A stretch of DNA of 64,000 bases from Chamaecrista fasciculata. Its lineage: Eukaryota > Streptophyta > Magnoliopsida > Fabales > Fabaceae. Under the pieces are notes generated by a model. That model did no database searches. It was not told the origin of the DNA and saw only the letters and a list, made by a program, of their open reading frames with translations. This document shows positions 1 to 11,204 of this stretch, piece after piece (position 1 is the first letter of the stretch; the number at the start of each line of letters is the position of its first letter). Location of the stretch: the NCBI GenBank assembly GCA_003254925.1, contig QANZ01026333.1:1-64000 (forward strand), given 5' to 3'. Both the position numbers and the translations under genes were made by a program.

Positions 1-681
1 GATTCTCCAAGATTGCATTTTAAATTTAAATTATAATATTAAGGTAATATTATAATTATAAATTCAGACCTAAAATAATTATATTATCAGAATATCTTTA
101 TTTTAGGAATTATTAAATCACCAAAATTCTTCCCTATTTAAAGGTGTAAGTCGACTTACACATATACACATAAGTGAAACCCTAGTTTTGATTTTCCTCC
201 TAAGAGTTAGAGAGAGAAAATTTCCTTTGCACACACCATAGAGAAAATCGACTTTCTCTAAGAGTTAGAGGGAGATTTCGATTTTGCTCATATAATTAGG
301 GTTTGAGAGAAGAATAGGCAAGAAGGAGTTCTTGTGGGGGGATTCTTCTAGCGCCACCTCCAAAGTCTGAATTATCAAGAAAGAGTTCTTGAAATTCAGA
401 GGTCTGTAGTTTGGTCCCAGAAATTCTTTTGAGAAAAGAATTTGGAGGCTAGCACCTCGGTGGTCAAAGAAACTGTTCGTGTGGATTACTGGCAGAGGGA
501 GAACTCTGGGAGTGGATCCGTGGAACTCGCCCCGTACAACCAAGTTTTGAAACTCTGAGGTATAACACTAACCAAAAGTTTTAAATTCTACTAGCGGATC
601 CGTTCGGGAATCATAGGACCTAGGCGTTTTTAATTATTTTATTTTTGCTTCCGCTGCCTTAGGCGCCTAGGATTCCCAACA
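1..681 (+). mobile_element. 3' part of a Copia LTR (family A), cut by the window edge
   Basis: The stretch matches, with the same order of short motifs, the 3' third of the LTRs at 12566-14609 and 32835-34388 and of the minus-strand LTR at 60506-62631. Shared marks are AT-rich sequence with repeated aattcaaga-like words, a leader with gagagagagaa and agggtttgag, then gctagcacct, gtgtggattac and the LTR terminus ending in CCCAACA at 681. Base 682 begins unrelated Gypsy pol sequence, so the element sits inside that relic. The 5' end and its target duplication lie outside the window; the 3' copy of the duplication would be catcc (682-686). The 92-residue minus-strand reading frame in it (265-543) looks non-coding. 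Confidence 0.8.
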
Positions 682-1530
682 CATCCGTCAAGCTTCGCGG
701 CGCAGGTGTCATTGTTGAATTGCCCGACGGCTACGCCATCGAACATGCTATCAATATAGGATTTCCTGCCACCAACAATCAGGCGGAGTATGAAGCACTC
801 ATAACTGCCCTAGAGCTCGCCATCGGCATGGGCGCCAGGTCATTCACGTCTACAGTGACTCCCAACTTGTAGTTGGACAAATGAAAGGAGAATTCGAGGC
901 CAAGGAACCCACCATACTCAATTATGTGGAGAAGGCGTGATACATCCTCCGTCATCATATCCGGGCCGCCCAATTCACGCATATCTTGCGTTCGAAAAAC
1001 ACCAGGGCAGATGCTTTGGTCAAACTTGCCGCCAAACCAGACGCCAGAGGGCGTTCCTCCATCTTCCGCACCGTCCTCGAACGCCCCGCAATTGAAGGGT
1101 CGACTGTCCTCGCTATAGAAGCAATCGCGGACTGGCGCACGCCCATTATTGAATACATCAGGAGTTGAACACTCCCACCCGGTAGAAACGAGTCCAGGAA
1201 GGTTGTACGCCAAGCGTCCCACTACTTCCTCTGGGGGAACGATCTCTATCGCCATGGTCACTCCATGCCCTGCCTCAGGTGTGTTGGTCCTAATGACGCC
1301 CGCCTCATCCTTGAAGAACTTCACGATGGACTCTGCGGCTCACATCAGGCTGCACCTGCCTTAAAGCTCAAAGTCCTCATTTCAGGATACTACTGGCCTT
1401 CCATCATCAGGGACGCCACTGAACTAGTAAAAACTTGCAGAAAGTGCCAGGAACACGCCAACCACATTCACGTTCCAGGAGAAGACATGCGCCCAATGGA
1501 GTCTCCTTGGCCCTTCGACGTGTGTGGCAT
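682..1530 (+). pseudogene. Ty3/Gypsy pol relic: RNase H and integrase zinc-binding region
   Basis: Conceptual translation just after the LTR gives an RNase H segment with NNQAEYEALITALELA, followed by a DSQLVV-like strand, then an RNADALVKLA-like end of the domain. After several stops and frame changes comes an integrase zinc-binding region with HDGLCGSH and TCRKCQEHAN (an HHCC-type finger), ending near WPFD at about 1527. This order, RNase H then integrase, is typical of Ty3/Gypsy pol. In-frame stops near 938 and 1168 and loss of similarity after about 1530 show it is dead. The upstream reverse transcriptase part lies beyond the inserted LTR and outside the window. It is not a host gene. Confidence 0.82.
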
Positions 1531-1540
1531 TTTATATTCA

Positions 1541-4500
1541 TCATCAAAATATAAGAGAGAGAAATTTGGAAAAAAGTTCAGTTTTGGAATAGTAAACGGG
1601 AAAGAACAAAAAAAGGGTAAAAGAGGGAATCGTCAGTGATAGTTAATTTGATGAGAATGAGCAAGTAATTGGGGTAATTATATGAGATACTTTGATAGTG
1701 ATATTATTGAGGAAAAGTGGAGGAGGCGTCCGTCCACATTCATGCATCACAACAAGCTTGATTTGGACGTGTGTTTGGCTGCTTCTGCCTGTGGTTTGGG
1801 CTTTCTTTTTTTTTTTTTTTTGCTCAAATTCTGGCTTTCGCTACTATTGTTTTATCGAAAATATTGCCAAAAGTTTATAAAGTCTTTTTATTCATATAAA
1901 TTTTGTTTCCAACTTTTTGTATAATTATTCCAAAAAAGAGTTCAAGTCTGAGAAATTTATTAAAAGACTTTTTTTAACCAAGTCCTAATAAAAATAAGAA
2001 AAAAATAGATTTAAAGAAAAAACCAAAAATTTCATATAGACTCTAGTTATTAAATTAATAAAAAGAAAGTATACAAAAATACAAATGTTAATGCCGTCAA
2101 GATTGAAATCTTACTTAGAATAAAAAAAAGATATAAAATAGACAAATTGTAAGAACTGTATCGTTGATCATAAGATCCTACAATATTTTTAAAATATAGA
2201 TATGTAAAATAACATAATATATTTTAAATATCTATACATAAAGTTTATTTTTAAAAATAAATAACTAATATTCATACATAATATGTTTAATAGATAAAAC
2301 AAATATTTCTAATTATCAGGTTTATACATATATTCAAGGTTGTCAAGATTAATAGTTTAAGTAAATTCCAAAAAAGGATTTAAAATCAAATTATAAACTA
2401 AAATTATAAGAGTTTATCTAAATATAGATTGTATAATAATTTCTAGATCATATGTCTACCACCACTTAATGAATTTAAATGTATCAAACATACTCATTTT
2501 ACATTTTTATTTTTTATTATATATATACATATAAGCTAAGTAACGTAACATAACATAATTATTAACATAAAAAATTATTTATAAGTATAAAATTATTTAA
2601 GATTTGGCATATTTCAATAAAATATATCATAAGTCATTAAAAATTTTGATTTAAAATAATTTTCATCACATATATCATCTTGTTGGATTGATATTTTTTT
2701 TTTCTTTGAGAGTATGTAAATTCTCATAAGTCATAACAAGATGGTATGATTGATAAGATGTAAAATCTAATATATAAGATTGAGATTTAAATGAGATCCT
2801 AGTATCATTAGATCTCACTTAATATCGAGATTTATTTGCTTAGATGAGATCATAAAATCTTAAGATATTAACAACATTGATAAGTGTGTATAAAAGAGAA
2901 TAAGGGCTTGATTGGAAGTTATAGAGAGGGTGGGGATGGGAATAAATGCGATGTAGTGAGATGAGTTTAATAAGTCATTTCATTGATAGAAAGTTTAATA
3001 CAAAAAATTATGGTGAACTATTCCCAATTGTTCTGATGTTATAATATCATTAATGTGATGATATGAGTTTAAATATGAAGTTCACATACAATATTACCCT
3101 TATAATTCAGATTTGATTTTACTTAATTTTTTTAACAATTCTAACAAATATTAAATATAACTTAACTACCAAACATTATAAATATTGAAAATTATAAGGA
3201 AATATGATTAATCTGATATTCAAATAATGAATCTTGAATTTAAAAGTGGTAATATATAAAGATTTTAAAATTTTATAGTCTATCAAAATTTGAAAGTATG
3301 ATAAAATTAAAAAAAGAAAAATTATTATAGTTCTAATTTCTAAACCATTCCAAATCTTCTAATTTTGAGAGTTTGAAAAATTAAGCATATGAGTAATTTA
3401 TTTTTATTTGTAAACTATCGTATCATACTCCCCAAAAATTCCACAAGTCAATGAATTGTTATCAAATACTTACCTGAATGGCTGTTTCAGTAAAAAAAGA
3501 ATAAAATAATTATTAAAAATGTTGATCAAATAATAATTTATTAGGTTTATGTTATTTTAAAATTTTAATTATAAAAACAATCTTTTGTTGCAAAAATATC
3601 TTTGATACATTTAAAAAAAAATTAGTGATTATCCTATAAAAATAATAAGTATCTCAATTTAATTATCAAAAGTTACACTTATAATGTATTTTCATTGAAA
3701 TATATAATAAGAATTGATTTAATTATTTTAATAAAAAATTATTTAAATTTAATTTTTTGTATCTCAACTATTTATTATGATAATATACCTTCAGCAAGAG
3801 ACCCCATAAAAAACCTCCAAACAAGTCCAAAATGACTCACGCTTCTAAATATGTGGAATTATCGGTAGAGAAGAATCTCTCCCCACAATTACGCTTTGCT
3901 CATAAAGGCACAATAAAACTCCCAAGACAAGAAGAACGGAAGATCAGGAGGGCTTCACTGACTATAAATTAAAGACTAAAATTCATGATAAGAATAACAA
4001 TAGATAGCAACATCGATTTTCAAACAATAATCTCTACCTAACAAGACGTTACTTCCATGCGCAATAGGCTCCTCCACGAGCCTAAGAAAGCAAGGGACGA
4101 ACACAAAGAAATGAGATGCTTTCATTAACATTCACTTATTTTCTATACAATTTTACTAGCTCTAACTTAAATATTAGAGGTGAATTGCAGAGTCGGCCTC
4201 TGATATTCATTGACTTATAAGTAATAGCTCTAGAAGATTTCCTTATCTGAACCAGGTAATGACCATAGTCAGATCCTAAATCATCATATTATAATTTTAA
4301 TAAAATTATATTAAATTTTAATTAATATAATTGAATTTATTATAATTAAATCGAGTATCTCTTTTTCTTTTTAGATAAACCCTTATTTTATTAATTTATT
4401 TTAAATTTTATTTTTTGATTTGTTTAAAGCTCTCTATGCCAAATAATGTGTCGCCATTCCCGAAGCCATCACGAAATATTCCCTTCTTCACCTCCCTTCC

Positions 4501-4605
4501 TCTTCTCTTCTAATTTTCTTTTTTCCTTTATTCATCCCTTACACGTGTCATCAGTGGTCACTTGTGACCCTCCCATTTCTTATTCAATTTAATAAGTCAA
4601 CATCA
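1541..4605. other. AT-rich spacer without recognisable gene
   Basis: About 3 kb of very AT-rich sequence with many short homopolymers and stops in all frames. Reading frames at 1682-1924 are low-complexity (F/L-rich) and have no gene context. I see no RNA gene, no terminal repeats and no protein similarity here. Confidence 0.6.
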
Positions 4606-4614
4606 TTTTAAGTT

Positions 4615-5044
4615 GGGTAAATTACACTTTGGTACCTTGTGGTTTGACTCTATTTCACTTTGGTACCCTGTGGTTTGAAACTTGACACTTTGGTACCCTG
4701 TGGTATTCTCCATTAACACTTTGGTACCCTTTGGAGCTATTTTGTAATTTTAACCATAACAAATTTTTCAAAAATTACATATTGACCCCAAAAAATTTTC
4801 AAAAAATTACAAATAGGTCCCTGGATACATATTATATAGGGACTAAAATGAAAAATTTAAAATTTTTTTGGGGTCAATATGTAATTTTTGTAAAATTTAT
4901 TATGGTTAAAATTACAAAATAGCTCCAAAGGGTACCAAAGTGTTAATGGAGAATACCACAGGGTACCAAAGTGTCAAGTTTCAAACCACAGGGTACCAAA
5001 GTGAAATAGGGTCAAACCACAGGGTACCAAAGTGTAATTTACCC
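4615..5044. mobile_element. Mutator-like MITE with long inverted repeats (family M1)
   Basis: A 430-bp near-palindrome begins GGGTAAATTACACTTTGGTA and ends with its reverse complement. Each arm carries four GGTACC sites, at 4631, 4662, 4692 and 4723 on the left and 4931, 4962, 4992 and 5023 on the right, so the spacing is 31/30/31 bp in both arms. The centre reads through aaaattacatattgacccc and its complement. Flanks ttttaagtt (4606-4614) and tttcaaatt (5045-5053) agree at 7 of 9 positions, fitting an aged 9-bp target duplication. The sister at 7457-7885 has an exact one. No transposase is encoded. Confidence 0.85.
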
Positions 5045-5267
5045 TTTCAAATTTTAATCACATGGAATTTTGATTTATTTTTATTCCAAATGGGGATTTA
5101 ATGACAAAAACAATTTTTCGGTCTTAAAACATTAATCAAGTTTTTCAATTTCTTCTTTAATATTTGTTTATTGTCAAATTTATTCTTAAAAAATAAAAAA
5201 CAATCTTTTAAATTCAGATTAAAACATGCCATTAATCTCATTTCTTCTTTGTGTATCTCCAAATATA

Positions 5268-5845
5268 GGCAAAACACCCTTTCGTGCCTCTAACGTTTGC
5301 GGTGATTTTCAGTTACACCCCTAACGTTTTATTTGTGTCAGTTGTTCCCCTAATGTGAAACGTTAGTTTCAATTATGCCCCCAATTTCAATCATCCACAA
5401 AAAAAAATACCATTTTCGCACGATTTGAGCTCGGTTTTGATCAGATTTTATATGATTTTTAATTTTCGGACATCACAAACTTGATTCCTTGGATCAATTT
5501 CAAAGATTAAGCTCAAAGTAGCCCCAAATCCGAAGAAAATCAGACCTGATGAACCCTAAAAAGGACCAAAACAAAATGCAGCAAAACTAAGCATTTTTCT
5601 CAAAATTTCCATGTGCAAAATGATCTTTAGGAGCCGAAAATGAGTACCCATAAACTCATTTATCAAAACAAACTGAAACGAACATGGGTCTAAGCTCAAA
5701 AGTTCCGAAAAACGGTACACTAACGAGGGTGGGGGCATAATTGAAACTAGCGTTTCACATTGGGGGCACAACTGACACAAATGAAAAGTTAAGGGTATAA
5801 CTGAAAGTCACCGCAAACATTAGAGGCACAAAATAGTGTTTTGCC
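5268..5845. mobile_element. MITE with long inverted repeats (family M2-like)
   Basis: The left end GGCAAAACACCCTTTCGTGC and the right end, reverse-complemented GGCAAAACACTATTTTGTGC, form arms of roughly 140 bp with words such as aacgtttgcggtgattttcagtta and their complements. The unpaired middle (about 5400-5700) has no coding signal that I trust. Flanks share aaata(t) on both sides (5262-5267 and 5847-5852), but an exact 9-bp duplication is not visible. The terminal GGCAAAA matches the element at 52522-52754. Confidence 0.7.
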
Positions 5846-5860
5846 TAAATATAATATCAG

Positions 5861-6408
5861 CATAGGATTTATCACCATTTGAAATCATTATCATCAGAGA
5901 CAGACCACAGAATATTTTTCTTCCAGACGATTTTAAGTATATAAATTGTAGCTAACATTAGTATATTACCCACAGAGATCGAATGTAAATTGTTGAAATC
6001 TAACATAATATTAATTAAAAATAAATATAATCAATGAAATTTTTATTTTAATTTCAATTTTTCAGTGGGAATTGAACTGAAATCTTGTAAGTTTTAAATA
6101 ACAATTGGCGAGTGATGAATCAATTTGTTAGTCTTTTGGTCTCTTGGATATCTTGAATATAGCGAGATTAGAAAAAAAAAAAAAAAAATTAAAACATGTT
6201 GAAGAGAATATTGAATCAGTAAAGATTCATGTGATTCAGCTTTCCTTTTTCGCTGAAACAACAGAACATAATTTACATAGGAATAATATACGATGCTACA
6301 TTTTGCTACATAATAATTAACAAAATGAAAAGAAAGCGAATGAAATATCTGACCCTCCGCTTCTATATATACAACCCGACCCGAATTTCATGTCCCGACC
6401 CGAATTCC
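5861..6408. other. Spacer; 3' flank of the MKK9-like gene
   Basis: AT-rich sequence containing the 3' untranslated region of the minus-strand kinase at its right end. There is a 17-base A run at about 6173-6189. No other feature is seen. Confidence 0.5.
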
Positions 6409-7359
6409 CTAACATGAAAGATCCGAGTCTCCACCTAAAAACGGGTGGGTCAAGAGTTGAGACGCACTCCATCTCTCACTTGACTCCTTCTTCAAGCAAC
6501 AATCCATGAAGCTCCGAAACTCGTCGGAAGCCGTCTCCGGCAACATTGGCGGATCACCAAAACATATCGCACACATAAGGGTCGCCCAATCGGGTCTCTG
6601 ACCCGCAGGTAAAAAGGGAAAGTGACCCACGTAAAGTTCAAAAAGTGTCAAACCCAGACTCCAAATGTCACCCGAATACCCGTTATAGTTCCCGCCATAG
6701 GTATCCGGGTCAAACCGTTCGGGACTCATATACGCACACGTGCCAACGTAAGAATTGCACGCGTCTAACGTGCGGCACATCATTTTACTAACACCAAAAT
6801 CACTAATCTTCACTTCTAGCTTATGGTTTACAAGGAGATTACAAGGTTTGATATCTCGATGAACGATTTTGAGCGCGTGGAGATAACTAAGACCGTTAAG
6901 CGCGTGACGAGCCACTTGGGCGAGTTGACGTTCGGAAAACGTGCCGTTATTTCTGAGCAAAGTGTCTAGCGTGCCTAAATCCATGTACTCCATGACGATG
7001 CCGACGTCGCCGGAGGGTTTTTCGAAGAATCCGTGGCAGCGGACGACGAACGGAGAGTCGGTGCGGCGGTGGATGTCCATTTCACGGCGGACTTGGCGGC
7101 GGAGGATGGGGTCGGAATCGCCGTGGACGAGTTTGAGGGCGTAAATTTCGGAGGTGCGTTTGTGGCGGACTTTGTAGACGGTGCCGCCGTTGCCGTGGCC
7201 GAGGACTTGAAGCTTTTCGAGGTCGTTGGGGGAGATGTCGGAGGTGGCGGTGGTGGTGGCGGCGGAGGAAGGAGGGAGAGGGAAGCGAGGGCGGCGCTCG
7301 GAGGATTCCGGCAAGGGGAGGCGGAGGTTGACTTGCCGGCGATCGCGGACGAGAGCCAT
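6409..7359 (-). CDS. MKK9: MAP kinase kinase, group D, MKK9-like
   Basis: Dual-specificity kinase that phosphorylates MAP kinases; in Arabidopsis MKK9 activates MPK3/MPK6 in ethylene, phytoalexin and senescence signalling. The 316-residue protein has no intron, as is usual for group D. At the N terminus RRQVNLRLPLP (7-17) is a basic-plus-LxLxL MAPK docking site. The glycine loop GHGNGGTVYKV spans 54-64, the ATP lysine is K76 in YALKLV, and the catalytic loop HRDIKPCNLL starts at 167 with D169. DFG is at 187-189. The activation loop has T197 and S203, the plant S/T-x5-S/T spacing, followed by YVGTCAYMSPER. WATLMCAICFGDPP matches the family C-lobe. The start MALVRDRRQ matches the known MKK9 N terminus and no upstream in-frame ATG competes. 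Length is normal (about 310). It looks intact. MKK7/MKK8-like naming is possible, but the N terminus favours MKK9. Confidence 0.97.
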   Translation of the reverse strand: MALVRDRRQVNLRLPLPESSERRPRFPLPPSSAATTTATSDISPNDLEKLQVLGHGNGGTVYKVRHKRTSEIYALKLVHGDSDPILRRQVRREMDIHRRTDSPFVVRCHGFFEKPSGDVGIVMEYMDLGTLDTLLRNNGTFSERQLAQVARHALNGLSYLHALKIVHRDIKPCNLLVNHKLEVKISDFGVSKMMCRTLDACNSYVGTCAYMSPERFDPDTYGGNYNGYSGDIWSLGLTLFELYVGHFPFLPAGQRPDWATLMCAICFGDPPMLPETASDEFRSFMDCCLKKESSERWSASQLLTHPFLGGDSDLSC

Positions 7360-7427
7360 TATTGAAAGTGGAGGAGAGGAGTGAGAAATTGATGAGGAAA
7401 GTGAGGAGAGTGAAGGGAAAGGCGTTA

Positions 7428-7436
7428 TTATATATA
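7428..7436 (-). promoter_or_regulatory. Probable TATA box of the MKK9-like gene
   Basis: On the minus strand the sequence reads ctatatataataa about 70 bp upstream of the ATG (7359). A TATA box here would place transcription start about 40-45 bp before the ATG. The purine-rich leader between them (gagga repeats on the plus strand) is typical of a short plant 5' UTR. A MITE begins only 20 bp further upstream at 7457. Confidence 0.6.
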
Positions 7437-7447
7437 GGATAGAATTA

Positions 7448-7894
7448 TTATTATTAGGGTAAATTATACTTTGGTACCCTGTGGTTTGATTCTATTTCAC
7501 TTTGGTACCCTGTGGTTTGAAACTTGACACTTTGGTACCCTGTGGTATTCTCCATTAACACTTTGGTACCCTTTGGGGTTATTTTGTAATTTTAACCATA
7601 ACAAATTTTGCAAAAATTACATATTAACCCCAAAAAATTTTCAAAAATTACAAATAGGTCCCTAGATAAATATTATCTAGGGAGTAAAATGAAAACTTTT
7701 AAAAAAATTTGGGGTCAATGTGTAATTTTAGTAAAATTTGTTGTGGTTAAAATTACAAAATAAACCCAAAGGGTACCAAAGTGTTAATGGAGAATACCAT
7801 AGGGTACTAAAGTGTCAAGTTTCAAACTACAGGGTACCAAAGTAAAATAGAGTCAAACTACAGGATACCAAAGTGTAATTTACCCTTATTATTA
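7448..7894. mobile_element. Mutator-like MITE M1 with 9-bp target duplication in the MKK9-like promoter
   Basis: The element itself is 7457-7885 (429 bp), starting GGGTAAATTATACTTTGGTA and ending in its complement. GGTACC occurs at 7473, 7504, 7534 and 7565 in the left arm, again 31/30/31 bp apart. The right arm is more decayed (ggtactaaa, ggatacc). It is flanked by ttattatta on both sides (7448-7456 and 7886-7894), an exact 9-bp direct repeat as made by Mutator-like transposases, though the word is low-complexity. It lies immediately upstream of the kinase TATA box. Confidence 0.88.
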
Positions 7895-8345
7895 TGTATG
7901 AGATATGAGATAGGAAAGTAGTGAAAAAGTGATAGTGATGTGATGAGGGATGAAGAAGGATCAGTGATGACGGCTAAGAGAGGAAGGTAGGAGGATGTGG
8001 GGGTTAAGAGGTGGGGTCCACTATAACAAAAAAAAGAAGGTTTAATAAGGACATTATTTTCAAAAGGTTAAAATTTCAAATTAGTGTCAAATGTATTGGA
8101 TAGATTTTAAATTTGATTAAAATTACATAGTGGGTTTTAGTCTAAAATGCAAAATTTGATTATTGGCATGAGATGTAATTGCTGCTGATGTGGCATAATT
8201 ATAATGATTGATGTAATTTAATGTTGAAAAATAATAAAAAAATAATAATATTTTTAACCAATCAAAACTGTTATGGTGTCACATCACTAGTTACATACAA
8301 CTAACTCTTTCACGTGTCATTATTTTATTGACTCATGACCTATTG
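7895..8345. other. Spacer upstream of the MKK9-like promoter MITE
   Basis: AT-rich sequence with purine-rich words (aggaaggtaggaggatgtggggg). It may hold the displaced distal promoter of the kinase. No gene seen. Confidence 0.4.
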
Positions 8346-8351
8346 CATCTC

Positions 8352-8587
8352 ATGTTAAGAATCAAACTTTGCATTGTAGTCTAACTCGTAGTTGTAGGAT
8401 TGCTCTCATACCTTTGGGTAAGGTACATAATTGGTCCCATATCTCTGTAATAGGTGGGACTAATGATAGAACTTTTTCCAAAGATATGAGATTAATTTTA
8501 CAATCTGACCAAAAGTGTAACAAAAAAATTATAGGACCAAATTGAGACCTGAGCAAAAATTATGAGATCAAAAATGCACTTTGACCT
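8352..8587. mobile_element. Decayed inverted-repeat MITE (family M3-like)
   Basis: The left end aaactttgcattgtagtct and the right end aaaaatgcactttgacct are weakly complementary. The inside has ttggtcccatatctctg and its partner tatgagatcaaaaatgc, words shared with the clear M3 element at 48679-49056. It is old and its borders are approximate. Confidence 0.5.
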
Positions 8588-10592
8588 ATTTTATTTGTTT
8601 CATATTGATTATGCATGTTTTCATAATTTTTCAAATTGGTTTTAAAGTGATCATATTTCTCTATTTTCAAGCTCAAATGCTATAAATCTAAAGTTATGAA
8701 TCACTTTAAATGAGTATTTTTTATATCCAATTAAATTCATCAACAAACGAGATCAAATTGGGTTCTCGAAAGTGGACAGTTCGTTTTATGGTCAAACAAA
8801 TGATATTAGTTATATATCACTCATTACACATATGAACGCAATGATTTTAGGACTATATGTTAACTCTTAAAGAATTATTTCTTTGTCCAATTGAGTCAAT
8901 TAACAAATGAGGTTAAATCGCATCCCAAAAATAAGTTTGAGACCAATTTGAGAAATTATAAAAATATCTAAGATTAATATAAAACTAACACAATATTTAG
9001 GACAAATTTAAAATTTATCCCATACACCAACTTGAGATTTCAACCATTTGGAAAATAGAAATGGATGATGTATGAGCTGATGTGTCCCAGCAACCAGGTG
9101 GGGCAGTTTTAGCTAATTTTTTAAAATTGTTGTAATCTCCACGTGACTAATAAATTAAGGGTTTATCTAACATGTGCTCTTACGATACATTTTAAGGTTT
9201 TTTCTAATTGATTAGTAGAGCGTCTCATATCTTGAAATCTACGAAAATTCATTTTAAAAGATAATTTTTAATATTTGAAAATTCATTTGACCAATCAAAA
9301 GAAACCTTCAAGGACATGTTAAAATGACCCATAAATTAATACCACTATCCTTTAACTTCCATTTATTTTTTTTTATTTTCTCAAGTTTTAAAATAATATA
9401 CTTTTGAATTATTAAATCGTATCCATCTACTACTTATAATGTTTCATTTTAAAATGTAAAACCGTTGTTTTTTTATTGAATGTTTGGTTGAATTTTATAT
9501 ACTTTTTAAATTTCAGTATTTATTTTTTTTTTTGTTACATTTGTTAAATATAACATTCTATATTATATAAAATTTAAAATTATACACGGTCATCAACTTA
9601 ATAATTAGTTTATTTTTTAAATTAAAAAGAACAAAAATCTTTTTTGTTGCCTTTCTCTCCACAAATAAGCTCAAGATGTTTGGCATTAGATTATACAAAC
9701 TTTAAGGTATATGGTTTTTGGGTACCTCTTATGTATATAAGGGGAATAAGAAAAGATTTTTTATTAAAATAATATAAAATATATATTAAATATTACAATA
9801 CCCAAAGAAAAAAAAAAGATTGACTCAGATGAGATACATGTTACAATAACACATTTTTCATCTACAATCTACCAATTATTTTTTATATGTTGTTCTTTGC
9901 AGCGGTTCAAACTGCTGCCAATACTATTTTTTTATTCAAACATAAATTTTTTTTGCTTACTTAGAAAACTTTTACAATATTACTTATGATAAAACATATT
10001 TTTTAAAAATAAAATAATAAAAATTCAAACAATTAATTATAATATTTTCCATAATTATTATAATAAGGTTTTCTAGATTTTTAATTCCAAATTTATTAGT
10101 CTAAATTAAATAGAGTATAATTTTTCACTTATTGTTTTATAAGATATGCCTTTTTTTATATTTATATTATTAATCCATTTATTAAAAGGTATTGTTTTAT
10201 ATATATAAATTTATACAATGAATAAGTATATTGATTGTTAAAATTTTATCGTCTAAAAGATAAAATATATTATTAATTCATTGATCAAATAATGTATTTT
10301 CATTATTCATGGACTGATTAATTGACTCGGTGTAAATTTAGTGATCAAATACTATGCTTTTTCTTAAAACAATGTCAAGATGCTTAGAAAAAAAAATTCA
10401 AAATTTGACCAAGATTGACAAGATCTTATGATCCTACGATCCTACCCAAAAAACCGTGATCCCACTACGATCTCAGTTATTTGCGATCCTATATGCAATT
10501 TGGCAAGGTGGACCTTATCAAAATGTCGATCTGACACAATCTTACGATCTAAGATCTCGATCTTAATTACCATGCTTGAAATATTTCAATTA
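8588..10592. other. AT-rich spacer with MITE debris
   Basis: Part of 8700-9060 (caacaaacgagatcaaattg, gagaccaatttgagaaatta) recurs at 42595-42800 in the first intron of the channel gene, so it is dispersed repeat debris. The rest is low-complexity AT-rich sequence. No gene seen. Confidence 0.5.
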
Positions 10593-10925
10593 TCAACTAT
10601 TTGGTCCCTAAATTTGAACTAGTTTTATACTTTTTGGTCCCTGAATTTGTACTAAATTAATACCATTTGGTCCCTGAATTTGAACTAATTTTATACTTTT
10701 TGGTCTATGAATTTATACTAAATTAATAGTATTTAGTCACTGAATTTGAATTAACTTTATACTTTTTGTCTCTAAATTTGTATTAAATTTATACTATTTG
10801 GTCCCTAAATTTGTACCTTTTGGTCCCTGAATCAAATTCAGGGACCAAATCGTTGACAATTGTAATAATTCAGAGATTAATTAGTTGACTTGGTGTACAT
10901 TTAGGATCAAATAATAGGTTTTCTC
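10593..10925. repeat. 33-bp tandem array within a MITE arm (family M4)
   Basis: ttggtc-type units begin at 10601, 10634, 10667, 10700, 10733, 10766 and 10798, a period of 33 bp. Units alternate between a gaact-type and a gtact-type tail, so the higher-order period is 66 bp. The array ends in a perfect small hairpin (ggtccctgaat / attcagggacc at about 10820-10848) and a right border with aataataggttttctc, as in the M4 elements of the channel gene. Confidence 0.75.
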
Positions 10926-11204
10926 TTTCTTTTTTAATATTACTAAAAATTAATGTTATTGCATATATATTGTTTTTCTTTTAAAGAAAATTAGGATCTT
11001 GCGATCCTCGATCTGATCTTCCAATTCGATCTATCTTGTGCCCCTTTTGATCTTTAGCAAGATTTCGATCTTCACCTTGGTTGCTACTAAGTAGTAAGTA
11101 CTAAGTAAGTATATTTTTATATAGTAAAAATAATTATTTACAATTTTTAATACTTCTATAATATATTTTTTTTATATCATAAAAAACGGTAAGAAACGCA
11201 ATCC
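10926..11204. other. AT-rich spacer
   Basis: Low-complexity sequence between the M4 array and the LINE 3' end. Words like gatcctcgatctgatctt at about 10997-11070 resemble those at 10420-10560, suggesting a decayed inverted or direct repeat around the array. No gene. Confidence 0.4.

Noticed and set aside
4615..5044. Regularly spaced short repeats that might suggest a CRISPR-like array
   Set aside because: Units are contiguous in arms, arms are inverted, and the context is a plant MITE with target duplication.
7033..7365. 110-codon plus-strand frame, glycine/valine rich
   Set aside because: Antisense shadow of the GC-rich 5' part of the MKK9-like gene.
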